In this document: one piece after another, positions 13,101 through 24,884 of the stretch | Layout of the letters: every line of letters begins with the position of its first letter | Position numbering within the stretch: position 1 is the stretch's first letter | From: Sindora glabra | Lineage: Eukaryota > Streptophyta > Magnoliopsida > Fabales > Fabaceae | Reading direction: 5' to 3' | Length of the DNA: 64,000 bases | Assembly: GCA_020226215.1 (NCBI GenBank) | Contig: CM035235.1 | Span: forward strand, 51,303,511 to 51,367,510 | Program-made: the position numbers and the translations under genes | The notes under the pieces: model-generated | Told to the model about the DNA's origin: nothing | Seen by the model: the letters and a program-made list of their open reading frames with translations, nothing else | Database searches by the model: none

Positions 13101-16100
13101 CCTTTTTAAATTTTATAAAATTTAAAATTAATACTTATTATTCACTTAATTTGTCATTTATCAAATTATGCATTTTTTTAATGAAGTTTTTAAATAAAAA
13201 TTATAAAAATATAATATATTAATTTTTTTTATTTTTTACATATAATAAAAATGAAATTAAATTATATATAATTTCAATTAAATATTTATAAATAAGATGC
13301 AAAATTATATTAAAAATGGAAAAATAAAATAAAATTTTATAATATCATGATATCTATGATTTTTATTTAAAAATTTAATAAAAATTATATAATATAATAA
13401 AATAATTAATTAGATTATTGATTTATATTAATTTTAAATTTTATAAAATTTTAAAAGGTAATTTTAAAATTTTCAAAGATGATGGGAGCAAATATCCATC
13501 CATCTTAAAGGTGAAGTGTTTTGTGTTTTTTCGTCACTATAATGCAATTACTAAGTGATCATTTTATCATCATCCACTATAGCGAAAGAGAATATATGCT
13601 TCTCTCCCTTCATAATCAACGAAATCTTGGCCAATCAACATTCTTCTCATTTTCTTCCTCAAAGCTTTAGGCATCGAAGAATCTATGAGAATTCAACACT
13701 CAGATTTCGACTAAAGCTAGCAACAATAGAGAGGAAATGTTTAAGTATTAAGTTCCAACTCTAGTTGTCGATACATGGAACCTATTTACTTAATAAATTG
13801 GTCAAATTTTTGCTTATTTATGTTGTAGTTTGAATTTTGCCTTTATCATTATGAGGAATGTGAATTTATATAGAGAATTTTAGTTGCCCATTACATAGTA
13901 TTTGCCTGGATTATGAACTCTTTAAGTTTCAATTGCAAGTGTGATTTGCATCGAATAATAATTATATTGATGATTAAATGAGTCCTGATTGATTCCCTTG
14001 TAAATTCCTTAATCATACATTTTCTTCAACATGACATTAGCCTAATAATTTTCAGTTTCACATTTCATAGTGTTTTTCTCATATTCTAGATACTAGCAGC
14101 AAGTTGAATTTGTGTTGAGTGTCATGTTATACATAAAGAGTTTCATAGATACTAGTTACTATATAATAGTTTATGACTTGAATTAGGATAAAAAGACAAG
14201 GTTATGTTTGTTACAAAGTTGACATCCGGTTTCTAGGCATCTACATTCACAATTGGATTATCTAAAACCATTCTGCCAATAACCTTTGAACAAATGCTAG
14301 ACCTAACTATATAAATTTTGGCATGCTTCTAATGATATAATAAAGAGGTTGAATGTTAAAAAGTTTGCTGTTTAGGAATTTCAAACAATAAATTAATGAA
14401 TTACTATAAACAAAACATTAAATAAACTTTTTAAGAGATTTGAATGTCATCCTCTATTTCTTAAAGTAATATCATTAATAAATTGATAAATATATTAAAC
14501 ACAAAATATCAAAGAACCATATACAAACTCTAAAGAGATCTACAAGCTCTTTTGCCTTTTACTCCTTTGAAATCCTTTAGTCCATTGACTTCTCTATGGT
14601 ACTTTAGATTGAAAGTGCAACATTGTAAGGGTTGCTTAGTGCAACCCTCTGTGATGTTGCTCTTCTTCTTTAAACGTCTTTGCATTTATTTTTCACTGCT
14701 CAGTTGCTAACTAATTTTGCAATCACCTATTTAAAGTGGGAAGGAGTTCTTAAGTTTTTCCTAAATATCTATGGAAGTTCTTTCTAATTAGTTGCAATAG
14801 GTTTAGTGAAGTTAAGGATGGTAAAGTATTATGAAAATTTGCTACGTTTGTTGTTCCTTGGATCATTTGGCTTAAGTGGAATGCTTAGATCTTCAAAGAG
14901 AAGACTTATCTTCTTGGTTTATTTTTAGGTTTCAGCCCACACTAAGAGTTTCTTTAACTAAAGTGTAGAGAGAGCGCTCACTTGAGTTGACATTTTCTTT
15001 GTTTAGGTTTGTTTTAGTTTCCTTTTTGTTATGGTTTTTTTTATTTTGTTTGGAGAATTTCTCCTCTTGTATATATATATATATATATCAATCAAAGAAT
15101 ACTTTTTTTTGGTAAATACAATCATTGAATACTTGTTTTACAAGAAATAATATTTTTAGCAACTCCAATTGCTTATAACATTTCAAAATTTCTTTAATGT
15201 GCATTGTTTTAGTTGAATAATAGTTAATCTTACATGTATAGCTCAAATGGTTTTGCCTTTATAGTTAATTTAGATAAGATTTTATTATTATTTTTTTAAG
15301 GGGTAGGGAGAGATTGTATATTTTTATAAGGAGAAACTCTACTTAGACTCCTTGTGATACAAGGCCTTCATAATTACTTATTGTGATTATTTTATTTATT
15401 TACTTATTTACTTTTCAATAACACTTATATGGTATTTTTCTTGGACATATATACCCATATGGCATTCAAAAGGGTAAAGGTAACATTTTCTCGTAAATCT
15501 ATCTTTGACTACTCATGGAATTAAAAATTTTAAGCATTTATCTCATATTATATCATGGCATCTACTTCCATTATAAAATATCAATTTTACTTAACACTAA
15601 ATATTAGTTTTATTTATAATAAAAAAGAAAGATTACTTTACTGCTTATACTTTCACTTAATTTTTAACTAGATCTTTATAGTTTAAAATTTTTGAATTGA
15701 GACTTTTTTCTCCCACTTAAATTTTCTAGTTAGTTTTTGTTCTATTTTGTTAGCAAACTGCATACATGAATATTGCTTTCTTAATGTATCTTGATAGTTG
15801 ATGATATAGAACTTTCATGCTATTTTTATTGGTATTGAAGGGATAAGTTAGGTAATTTTATGGTGTTATTTTGTTTTTGAAGCGAAATGATGGGCCATGT
15901 GCATCTCCCTTTAACAATTGAAAATTAATAGAAAGTATTCAATTAAAAATGCAACTTTAAGTGAAGAGATTCAATTAAAATATTTTAAATTATTAAAGCT
16001 TAATTAGAATTAAAATTTTACTTCTAAAATATCTAATGTCATAGAGGGTTGAAGTATCTTTTCCCATAAAATTTATGATCTTTTACCTTAAAACTCAGCT

Positions 16101-16621
16101 CATACCTCCTGGAAGAATAAGCTCCCTCTAAGGTTGAGGCTATTGTTAAGAGTGTGTGCCATAGAATTAACATTCTTAATTTATGCTCCACTAGTTTTGG
16201 TGAAAAATATTTTTTTATTAAATTATAGTTATAAAATATTAGAATAATAAAACTTTCTCTTTTTCAATTTTTTTTAATCCTATTATAATTTTAAATATTA
16301 TTTTTTTAAATATAAAATATAAATATAGATAATATTCCTTCAAATATATAGTTATAATAATATTTTTATAAAAAATATCTTTAAAAAATATATGAAATTA
16401 ATAAAGGAATTCAAGCTTGATAGTGCCTATTTTGCTAATATTTGTGTTTGTATTGACCATATAGTTGTACAAAAGATTCTGCCTTCTTATTAGGTTGGGA
16501 TGAATTGACACCAATGTCAATCAAATTTGTTCTTACATTATTGTATAATTTTTTATGGAATAAGCTTTTCACAAAAATTAACCATTAGATGTGGATCATC
16601 TCTCTTTGTTTCTCTTTCTCA
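10137..16621. repeat. Duplicated unit 1, distal 3' flank (copy A)
   Basis: This matches, in the same order and orientation, 34255-39832 plus 45001-46790 (copy B) and 61939-64000 (copy C, cut by the window end). Landmarks are gaggcaaattatgactttta at about 10241, 35010 and 62048; the block cgttacacaattttt at about 11706, 36465 and 63427; and a block near 13590 and 38620. A (TA)n run lies at 12104-12126 and another at 15070-15089. No gene is seen; the unit appears to be non-coding DNA that was duplicated together with the RLP genes. Copy A lacks a piece present in B (about 36590-36890) and lacks the copia element. Confidence 0.8.
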
Positions 16622-16896
16622 GGCTTTTTGACCGAAATGCTTAGGCGCCAAAAACTAATGACCCATACCTTATGCTGACAAAACAAATTTCCTTAGATGC
16701 TTAAAATTTTTTTTTATATTAGTTTGATCACGAGACATGGCAAGCCATGACCAATTAGCCGACGGGTCACAAGGCAAAATTACCAATGAACTGTTTTGGG
16801 AAAAACAAATTTCCATATCCCTGCGCTGTTAAAACTTATGATTAAAACACTTAAACTTTTTTTAAGAAATAGTGAATCATAGCATTGCAGAGTTTG

Positions 16897-17006
16897 TGAT
16901 CAGTTCGTCATCAGGTTGATGGGACGACAGCTGATCACGTCCTGGTGTAGGCCGTGATCAAGGCGTGATCAGGCCTGATCACGTCCTGCCCTAGGCCGTG
17001 ATCAGG
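16897..17006. repeat. Cluster of GTGATCA/TGATCAC inverted repeats
   Basis: At least six copies of the heptamer occur in alternating orientation within about 110 bp. Two related hairpin units, 16931-16960 and 16975-17004, each read tgatcacgtcctg, then taggccgtgatca. A perfect 20-bp palindrome, CGTGATCAGGCCTGATCACG, lies at 16964-16983. The patch is GC-rich in an AT-rich neighbourhood and sits close to the presumed left end of MULE-1, so these may be subterminal protein-binding repeats (inference). Confidence 0.75.
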
Positions 17007-17259
17007 CGCGCCTGTTCCCCCGTGAAGCCTTGCCTATATAGCGCGGGCGAGCTGGCTGAAGTGAAGGAAGAAGAATACGCGGGCGAGAGGAAGAAGAATT
17101 TAGAAGTTGAAGTCATAGCGCGAGCGAGCTGACTAAAGTGGAGGAAGAAGAACTCAGAAATTGAAGTTGAAGTGCGGATGAGGGAGAAGGACCACCTTGA
17201 AACTGAGTTTGAAATGGAAAGAAGGAAAGAGAGCAACATAGTCCGATAAATTTTTAATT

Positions 17260-18860
17260 CAATTTATTATTTTTATTCTGTTCAATTAAATTAAATTTAT
17301 TTATTTTTTTGATTTAATATTTTTAATTTATTTATTTAATTAAATTAAATTTATGTATTTATAAATTTATTTGATTCAATATTTTTAATTTAATTAATTA
17401 AGTTATTTGATTTAATTTAGTTAGTTTTATTCATTTGATTTAATTTAGTTAATTTATTTATTTAATTTAATTATTTTATTTAATGTATTTAATTTATTTA
17501 TTTGATTTAAATTATTTAATTAATTTATTTGAGTTAATATTTTTAATTTACTTATTTTATTTAATTTAGTTAATTAATTTATTTAATTTAATTTAGTTGA
17601 TTTATTTATTTGATTTGATTTAGTTAATTTATTTATTTGAGTTAATATTTATAATTTACTTATTTGATTTAATTTAGTTAATTAATTTATTTAATTTAAT
17701 TTAGTTGATTTATTTATTTAATTTTATTTAGTTGATTTACTTGTTTTATTTAATTTAGTTAATTTATTTATTTGATTTAATGTATTTAATTTATTTATTT
17801 GATGTAATTTATTTATTTGAGTTAATATTTATAATTTACTTGTTTGATTTAATTTAGTTAATTAATTAATTTAATTTAATTTATTTAATTTATTTATTTG
17901 ATTTAATGTATTTAATTTATTTATTTGATTTAATTTATTTATAAAATTTATTTGAGTTAATGTTTTTAATTTACGTGTTTGATTTAATTTAGTTAATTAA
18001 TTTATTTGATTTAATTTAGTTAATTTATTTGTTTGATTTAATTTAGTTAGTTTTAATTATTTGATTTGATTTAGTTAATTTATTTGTTTGATTTAATTTA
18101 GTTAGTTTATTTACTTGATTTAATTTAGTTAATTTTTTTATTTGATTTAATGTATTTAATTTATTTATTTGATATAATTTATTTAATTTATTTATTTGAG
18201 TTAATATTTTTAATTTACTTATTTGATTTAATTTATTTATTTATTTATTTATTTTAATTTGGTTAATTTATTTATTTGATTTAATTTATTTATAAAATTT
18301 ATTTGAGTTAATGTTTTTAATTTACATGTTTAATTTAATTTAGTTAATTGATTTATTTAATTTAATTTAGTTGATTTATTTGTTTGATTTAATTTAGTTG
18401 ATTTATTTGTTTGATTTATTTTAGTTAATTAATTTGTTTTATTTAATTTAGTTAATTTTATTTATTTGATTTGATTTAGTTAATTTATTTGTTTGATTTA
18501 ATTTAGTTAGTTAATGTACTTGATTTAATTTAGTTAATTTATTTATTTGATTTAATGTATTTAATTTATTTATTTGATTTAATATATTTAATTTATTTAT
18601 AAAATTTATTTCAGTTAATATTTTTAATTTACTTGTTTGATTTAATTTAGTTAATTAATTTATTCAATTTAATCTAGTTAATTAATTTATCTGATTTAAT
18701 GTAGTTAATTTTTTTATTTAATTTAATTTAGTTAATTAATTTATTTAATTTATTTTAGTTAATTAATTTATTTGATTTAATGTATTTAATTTATTTAATT
18801 TAATTTAATTTATTTATTTGAGTTAATATTTTTATTTATTTGTTTAATTTAATTTAATTT
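17260..18860. repeat. 1.6-kb AT minisatellite, nearly devoid of C
   Basis: Irregular tandem repeat built from words such as ttatttgatttaatttagt and taatttatttatttga. Higher-order units recur, for example ttgagttaatatttttaattta at several points. The plus strand has T, A and scattered G with very few C. It lies between the left end of MULE-1 and mudrA. No coding capacity. Confidence 0.9.
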
Positions 18861-19370
18861 TAATTAGAATTCTATGATTGAATTCATCCAGGTCCATACA
18901 AAAAAATATCGGTATTTTAGAAAGTAAATATTTTATTTTATAATATAATTTATTTTAATTAAAATGTTATTAAATTTATTCATTAATCTATTTATCCCTT
19001 AACTATAAGTTTTTAATATATTTCAGTTGTAAGAAACTTAATTTTGAGCTGTATTTATTTTTAATTAGAATTCTGTATTATTCTACTTGATTAGATATTT
19101 TAATTCTGTACGTCATATTTGTTATTGTACATATCATGATTTGCGTATATTATTCTAATTTCTTTGAATTATTATGATAATTGAGTATATGTTTTGCTTA
19201 TGAAGTATATCCAGTCTAATTTTTTAGTGCAGATAAATCTATCCCTCCAGGTAAGACTTTTAGTTATAATTTTAAATGATATGAAACAAAATTTGAGTGT
19301 TATTTATTTTTTATAAGTATGTTTTAATCCCTGAAGTCACTTTAACACCTCGGATATGGTAGGAATCACC

Positions 19371-22206
19371 ATGAGTACCGGGGAAGAAAATGTATGTATC
19401 TATGCAAACGGAGAAATTTATGAAACGGATGAAGGCGATACATTTAGGTGTCGGAGGGTCAAGTTATGAGAATTAAATTGAATATCACCTTGAATCCATT
19501 GAAAATTGCAATTGGACGAAAGTTAAGACTTGCGAAAAATCAAGCTGTAACTGAGTTGGAGTATAGACATCCACTTTCACTGAACTCGATGCGATACAAA
19601 GCTTGTCTATTAGAGGATGATGATGACATTCAATGAATGTGGGAAGCGAATGCCAGATTCCCCACTCAATTGTCTTACCCAGAATTGTATGCACACATCG
19701 CAAGCAAGGGATTTGATCTGAACATTGCCAGTCAACCAATTGACGAGAGTGGGCCATGCACACAACCGTCCACCAACCTATTTCCTAACTTTGGTGAAGG
19801 GCCATCAAATTATAACTCATACCATGATAGTCTGGAACCAATGGATGGACAAAAAGAATTTGGACAACAGTTTCAATCTCCCGTTGTTGATTATGCTGCA
19901 GAGCCATGTTCTTTTCAACCCGGCTATGGTCTATTTCAATCTCCCTTTATCCCGGAGGAATCAGACGACATAATGGATGATTTTGAAGAGAATGATGCAC
20001 ATAACGACATTCCCGAAGGATTTAATTAGGATAATGATAGTTGTGATGATGACGAAGCTGATGGTGGTGAAGATGTTACCCCAGCGATCCCTGCAACACC
20101 CGTGAACCAGTATGTGGAATTGGCAGCTGCCTTTTTTAGAAGAATAAATATAGATGCGGTCGACAGCAATGATTTCCTCGGTATGGGAGGTGCCATGAAT
20201 GTGCTTAATGACCAAGAGCCAAATATGGGTTGGCTGTATAGTGACAAAAAATTGTTCCGTTGCACGATGAAAATATACTCAATTCGAACCCACCACACAT
20301 TTTACTCACATTACTATTCGACTAAGTATGAAGAGTATCAGTGCCCTTACTACGGTGGACAATGCAATTGGAGGGTTAAAGCCTGCCATAAGTCGAGAGA
20401 GAACCACTGGCAAATAACAAGATACAATGGACTTCATGTATATGTGTTTGCTTCTCTTTTGAGTGATCATCCGAAATTGGATACAGATGTCATTTCATAT
20501 TAAATTATAGGATTGGTGACTGAGAACCCCAGCGTGTCCATTCGAGGGGTTATTGAGCGTATTCACGGTATATTTGGATATTCAATTTCATATAAGAAGG
20601 CGTATCTTAAATTATGGGGTTGGTGACTGAGAACCCTAGCGTGTCCATTCGAGGGGTTATTGAGCGTATCCACGGTATATTTGGATATTCAATTTCATAT
20701 AAGAAGGTGTGGAAGGGTAAACACTGACTCTTGCACTCGCTTTTGGGAATTGAGAAAAATCATATGCTTTACTACTGAGGTGGTTGGCGGCTGTACGACA
20801 TTATAATCCTGGGTCGTACTTTGAGATTGTGAGTAGGGAATGCCCGTCAAGCAGCGGTGAGAGTGCACCAGTAGCACTATTCCATCGAGTGTTTTGGACA
20901 TTCAAGCCATGCATTGATGCCTTCGATTATTTAAAATCGATGGTCCAAGTTGATGGCCCATTTTTATATGGAAAGTATAAGGGGGTGTTGCTAATCGCAA
21001 CTTCATAGGATAGGGATAGAAAAATTGTTCCCTTTGCATTTGTTGAAGTAGAGAGCGAAACATACGAGACATGGGCTTAGTTCTTATCAAATGTTCGACG
21101 GCATGTCGTCAAGGATAAATAGGGTGTTTGCTTGATATCAGATAGACATCCTAGGATAGTTGCTTCCGTTGCAAACCCACGCGTAGGATGGCAATCACCC
21201 CGTGGTTATCATGTGTTTTGCCTACGACACATCGCCAGCAATATGAACTCAACCTTCAGGACTGAGTGGCTGAAGAAGTTGTTCATTAGCATTAGTACGT
21301 AATACTCCTGAAAAACTTCTCTAATTGTCATGACACCTTATTATCTTTGTTAATTATGTCACAATATTGAATTGTACAGGTTACCAATATGAGCGACATG
21401 TAGTGGATTCAAAGTTAGCGGAACTGCAATCATTGCACCCAAGAGCTGCCGATTGGATTGCGAATATCCTAAAGTGTCAGTGGAGCCGTGCGTATGATGA
21501 GGGAGGCAGACGATGGGGCCATATGACAACTAACTTGGTGGAGTGTGTCAATAGCATCCTTAAGGGGATTAGATTTTTGCCCATCATGGGGTTGGTCAAA
21601 GCAACAATGTATCGATTAAATACATACTTTATTGATAAATCAGAAACAATTACAGCACAGTTACAAGCAGGAGAGGTATTTTTCGAGGACGTTCGAAAAA
21701 AAATTCAAGATTGCATTCGGAAAGCATCAACCTGCCACGTGTACCGTTTTGACTGCTAGGGGTTCTTATTTGAGGTTGAGGAGTCATATGACTTGACGTG
21801 GAAGCAGTTTGGTCGGTCCTGTAAGGTTAGTCTTCGCGATCGTACATGTGATTGTGGCGAGTTTCAAGTTGAGCACTGGCCTTGTCAACATGTATTTACT
21901 GCATGTTCAAAAGTTTCGTTGGATCCCCTACAGTTTGTCAATTGTGTTTTCTGATTGGAGACAATGTTGAGTGCATATAGCTGTGAGTTCTGACCAATAG
22001 GCGATGTGGAGCATTGGCCAGCCTTCAATGGACCAAAACTCATTCCGGATCCCTCGACGGTGCGTGCCAGCTGTCGACCATGATCTAGGCGTATAAGGAA
22101 CAAAATGGACTGGCGGGAGGGTCTATCCGATCCTCAGAGGTGTGGGCTATGCAGGCAGACAGGGCACAACCGTGCAACTTGTCAAGCCTATCAAAGGAAC
22201 TTTTGA
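19371..22206 (+). pseudogene. mudrA-type MULE transposase, pseudogene (MULE-1)
   Basis: This would catalyse cut-and-paste transposition of the element. Read from ATG 19371, it has an N-terminal region like that of MULE-2 mudrA (ENVCIYANGEIYETDEG, later LLEDDDDIQ), an acidic linker, and the MuDR DNA-binding domain (about 20220-20500: YEEYQCPYYGGQCNWRVKAC, HPKLDTDV). The MULE catalytic core follows (20784-21294: VDGPFLYGKYKGVLLIATS, ISDRHPRIVAS, YHVFCLRHIASN). A likely GT-AG intron spans 21295-21379. The rest of the core has NLVECVNSILKG. A SWIM zinc finger (CDCGEFQVEHWPCQH, about 21850) and a terminal zinc knuckle (CGLCRQTGHNRATC) precede the stop at 22204-22206. Breaks: a frameshift near 19460; nonsense codons at 19634-19636 (TGA), 20027-20029 (TAG) and 20501-20503 (TAA); further stops in the core; and a 107-bp tandem duplication at 20501-20714 that shifts the frame. 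No functional transposase can be made. Confidence 0.9.
20501..20714 (+). repeat. 107-bp tandem duplication inside mudrA
   Basis: Copy 1 is 20501-20607 and copy 2 is 20608-20714. Each contains gtgtccattcgaggggttat followed by tgagcgtat, and they differ by only a few substitutions. The length is not a multiple of three, so the duplication adds a frameshift between the DNA-binding and catalytic domains. The near identity implies it is recent relative to the other decay. Confidence 0.95.
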
Positions 22207-22410
22207 GTGCACTCCCTATAGGTTGTTGGGATTGTGGTCAGAAATAGCAACAAATTAATGAACACATTGGCAAGTATAATACGTTAGCATGAGTATTCCC
22301 TGGTACCTTATTAAGACACTTACTTTGGATAATAGTTGTGTTTAAATGTATACTTTTGTGTAATTAACTGAATTATTTCAATGTGACATATATTATACCC
22401 CTCGACTATA

Positions 22411-24884
22411 ATGGCTGATCAGTGCTGTGTTGTTACACCTGGGCCCGATGACGAGTCCCTTTTGTACTTGTAGTCTAGACATATCTCATAAGCCATTTGG
22501 CTAGGCCATGTAAGTTTAGTAATCTATGGTTATGCAATTTGTGATTTTGAAACCTTACCACATTATGATTTGGTATTTTTGTTTCTAGGCGGATTGACTT
22601 CTCAAGTTACGACGTGTCGCACATGTGGGTCGTCTCTTTGATCCACCAGTTACCATTGTCCCATACCTTCAACAGGCTGGATTCTACGGTGTCAGTCGTT
22701 TTGGCCATGTTGAGTTAAATGCAGCGCTCATTTCTGCACTGGTTAAGCGATGGCGGCCAGAGACACACATTTTCCACACCACCTACGGGGAGTGCACAAT
22801 TACACTACAAGATGTCACCATCCAACTGGGTTTACCATGTGAAGGCGTTCCTGTCTCCGGGTACACCGGATATGACTGGTGGGTGATGTGCGAGGATCTT
22901 CTTGGGGTTATACCGCCCGATGAGTGTTTACAAAGGCAGCACCTGAGCATCCCCTGGCTAGCAGCGAATTTTGAACACTTGCCAGCTGATGCAGATGACG
23001 AACAAATATAGTGCTTTACGCGTGCCTACATTTTGAGACTCATCGGCGGATATCTCATGCCTGACACTTCAAGCCATAGAGTGTTGTTGATGAATCTACC
23101 CCTACTAGCAAACTTCGCTGACACTGGACGGTTCAGTTGGGGATCAGCGGTTTTTGCATGCTTGTATAGAGAATTGTGCACGGCCACCAACCCTGACGAG
23201 GTAAACATCGGTGGATGTTTGCATCTTTTACATCTATGGGCGTGGGATCAATTTTTCACTCTAGCACCGAGGCACCTTCGTATCCAGAACCCCATCTAGA
23301 CATTTATCCTATGCTACCACCATTGGGCTTCAAGTGTAGGCCATTTTTATATTTTTATTTAATGTATTTTTCCTATTAGTATTAAATTACGCATAGAAAA
23401 TAATATACATTTTACAACTCTTGCAGGTGGAAGAATGCCGGATTGCTTCATCGGCCTCCAGCAAATGCCCTACGGTAATTCAGAATATTGCTTGATCAGA
23501 TGAAGGCTGAAGAGGTTAATTATGACTTGCTTTGTTGTATCTAAATTGAATGTCTCATATGTAGTTACATGCTTATTTATCTTTCATTTACTTAGTGCAG
23601 ATTATTTGGTGGCCTTATGATATAGATAGTGTCCGGCAGCTTGTGCTTGAATATTGCCTTATCTCACCTGACATATGGTTGGCTTCAGTCCCGATCATGT
23701 GCTTCCATATCATGGAATGGCACCATGCAGATCGTGTTCTTCGATAGTTTGGTAGGCGGCAACCAATCCTACAAAAGCCATTCAATCTTGGTTCCTGTCA
23801 TACCTTATAGCTTTGAGCAAAAACATCGAAGGATTGGCGCCAAGAACACATGGTCTACATTAGTGCTTGGGATGCATGGTGAGCCACGTTTTCACTAACT
23901 GAGATGGAGACTAATGCTCTTCATCGTTGTTCGGACTACATGTCATGATATTGGACACACATGAGACGATGGATTCATCCAGCCAGCGGTGGTCCAGGAT
24001 TTATGGTAATCATTCATCCTTCATAATATGATTTATAACTTCTTCAAAATATTATAATATAAATTAACACACTGTACTTATTTTTACTTATCATGTAGGC
24101 CAATGTTGCTCAGAGACTACGCACAATGAGCATCGAGGATCCCCCAACTCTCGAGTACAACCAATTTAGGAAAACAGTGGACCGGGAATGTGACCACATG
24201 CTGCGTGCGTTGGGTGAGCATCGAGACATGACAGCTTTTCAGCCAGCTTTTCCTGCAGATGAATTATCGAAACCACCCATCCCTGAGCCTAGGCGTGGTA
24301 GGAGAGCCCATGGCTTTATGTCTTTTAGGGATCCCATTTTGCCTGGACCTAATGATGACGATGATAGTGCACATTTTGGTCATCAATCGATGCCATCGGC
24401 GGATGTCCCCTCCGGCTACGCCCCTTGCTTGATGCAGCTCGATGCAGGAGGTGCAGGTCCATCTACATACATGCCCTCATCACATTTCATGGCAAGTGGA
24501 GATGCTGGCTCATTATCGTTCTTCATGCCATCGCCATCACCCCCACACCAACGAGTCTCGGGTTCTCTGATGGCGTTTTTATCTAAACCGCTTGCATTTA
24601 CATCTGAGTACGCCAGTGGATCCACATTACATCAGCAACAAGGGGCTTTTACCCCACAAAATCCTATTCCACCATTTTACTCATCCAGCTCGGACTTAAA
24701 CTCTCCACTTACCACGGGTCATGCCAACCCCACTCAAACAGACTCCGATGAGGGTAATGATGGAGATGAACAACAGCAATCCCTTGTTCAACGACCACGA
24801 CAAGCAAAGCGACGCCCTCGATGTGGGACTGGGAGTCATTACTTTGATAGTTGGTTATTTCATTACTGTATAAAACCTTTATAG
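22411..24884 (+). pseudogene. PMD (plant mobile domain, aminotransferase-like) gene, pseudogene (MULE-1)
   Basis: Exons inferred from GT-AG sites and from alignment with MULE-2: 22411-22509, 22589 to about 23333, 23427-23514, 23601-24005 and 24099-24884. The N-terminus MADQCCVVTPGPDDESLLYL and the later AIWLGH match MASTSRRVDLGPRNPSLLTA and SIWAGH in MULE-2. The PMD core shows VKRWRPETHIFHTTYGE, TITLQDVTIQLGLPCEG, FTRAYILRLIGGYLMP and LLHLWAWDQFFTLAP, then IMEWHHADRVLR. A low-complexity Pro/Ser-rich C-terminal region ends with RRPRCGTGSHYF. PMD proteins are nuclear plant proteins of the MAIN/MAIL family, and many family members are transposon-borne; the biochemical role is unknown. In-frame stops (for example after SLLYL, TAG at 23009-23011, and the TAG after DRVLR) and a frameshift near 23290 make it non-functional. 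It follows mudrA by about 200 bp on the same strand. Confidence 0.88.

Larger units (their letters stand above)
16622..24884 (+). mobile_element. Decayed MULE carrying mudrA and a PMD gene (MULE-1)
   Basis: Homology with unit flank stops at about 16621. The next bases, ggctttttgaccgaaatgc, resemble the right inverted-repeat end of MULE-2 (ggcttaaataccgaattacg), so I take this as the left end. Inside are a palindrome cluster (16897-17006), an AT minisatellite (about 17260-18860), a mudrA pseudogene (19371-22206) and a PMD pseudogene (22411-24884), both on the plus strand. I could not find a matching right end or a target duplication. The right limit may lie as far as about 29734, and the end given here is only the end of the PMD gene. 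Confidence 0.7.

Noticed and set aside
16991..17239. Minus-strand 82-codon Ser/Phe-rich ORF
   Set aside because: It is the complement of a GAAGAAG-rich stretch in the MULE-1 5' region; low complexity, no homologue recognised.
17260..18860. Centromeric satellite or telomere-like repeat
   Set aside because: The units are short, irregular and single-locus in the window, lack a monomer of typical satellite length, and do not contain TTTAGGG.
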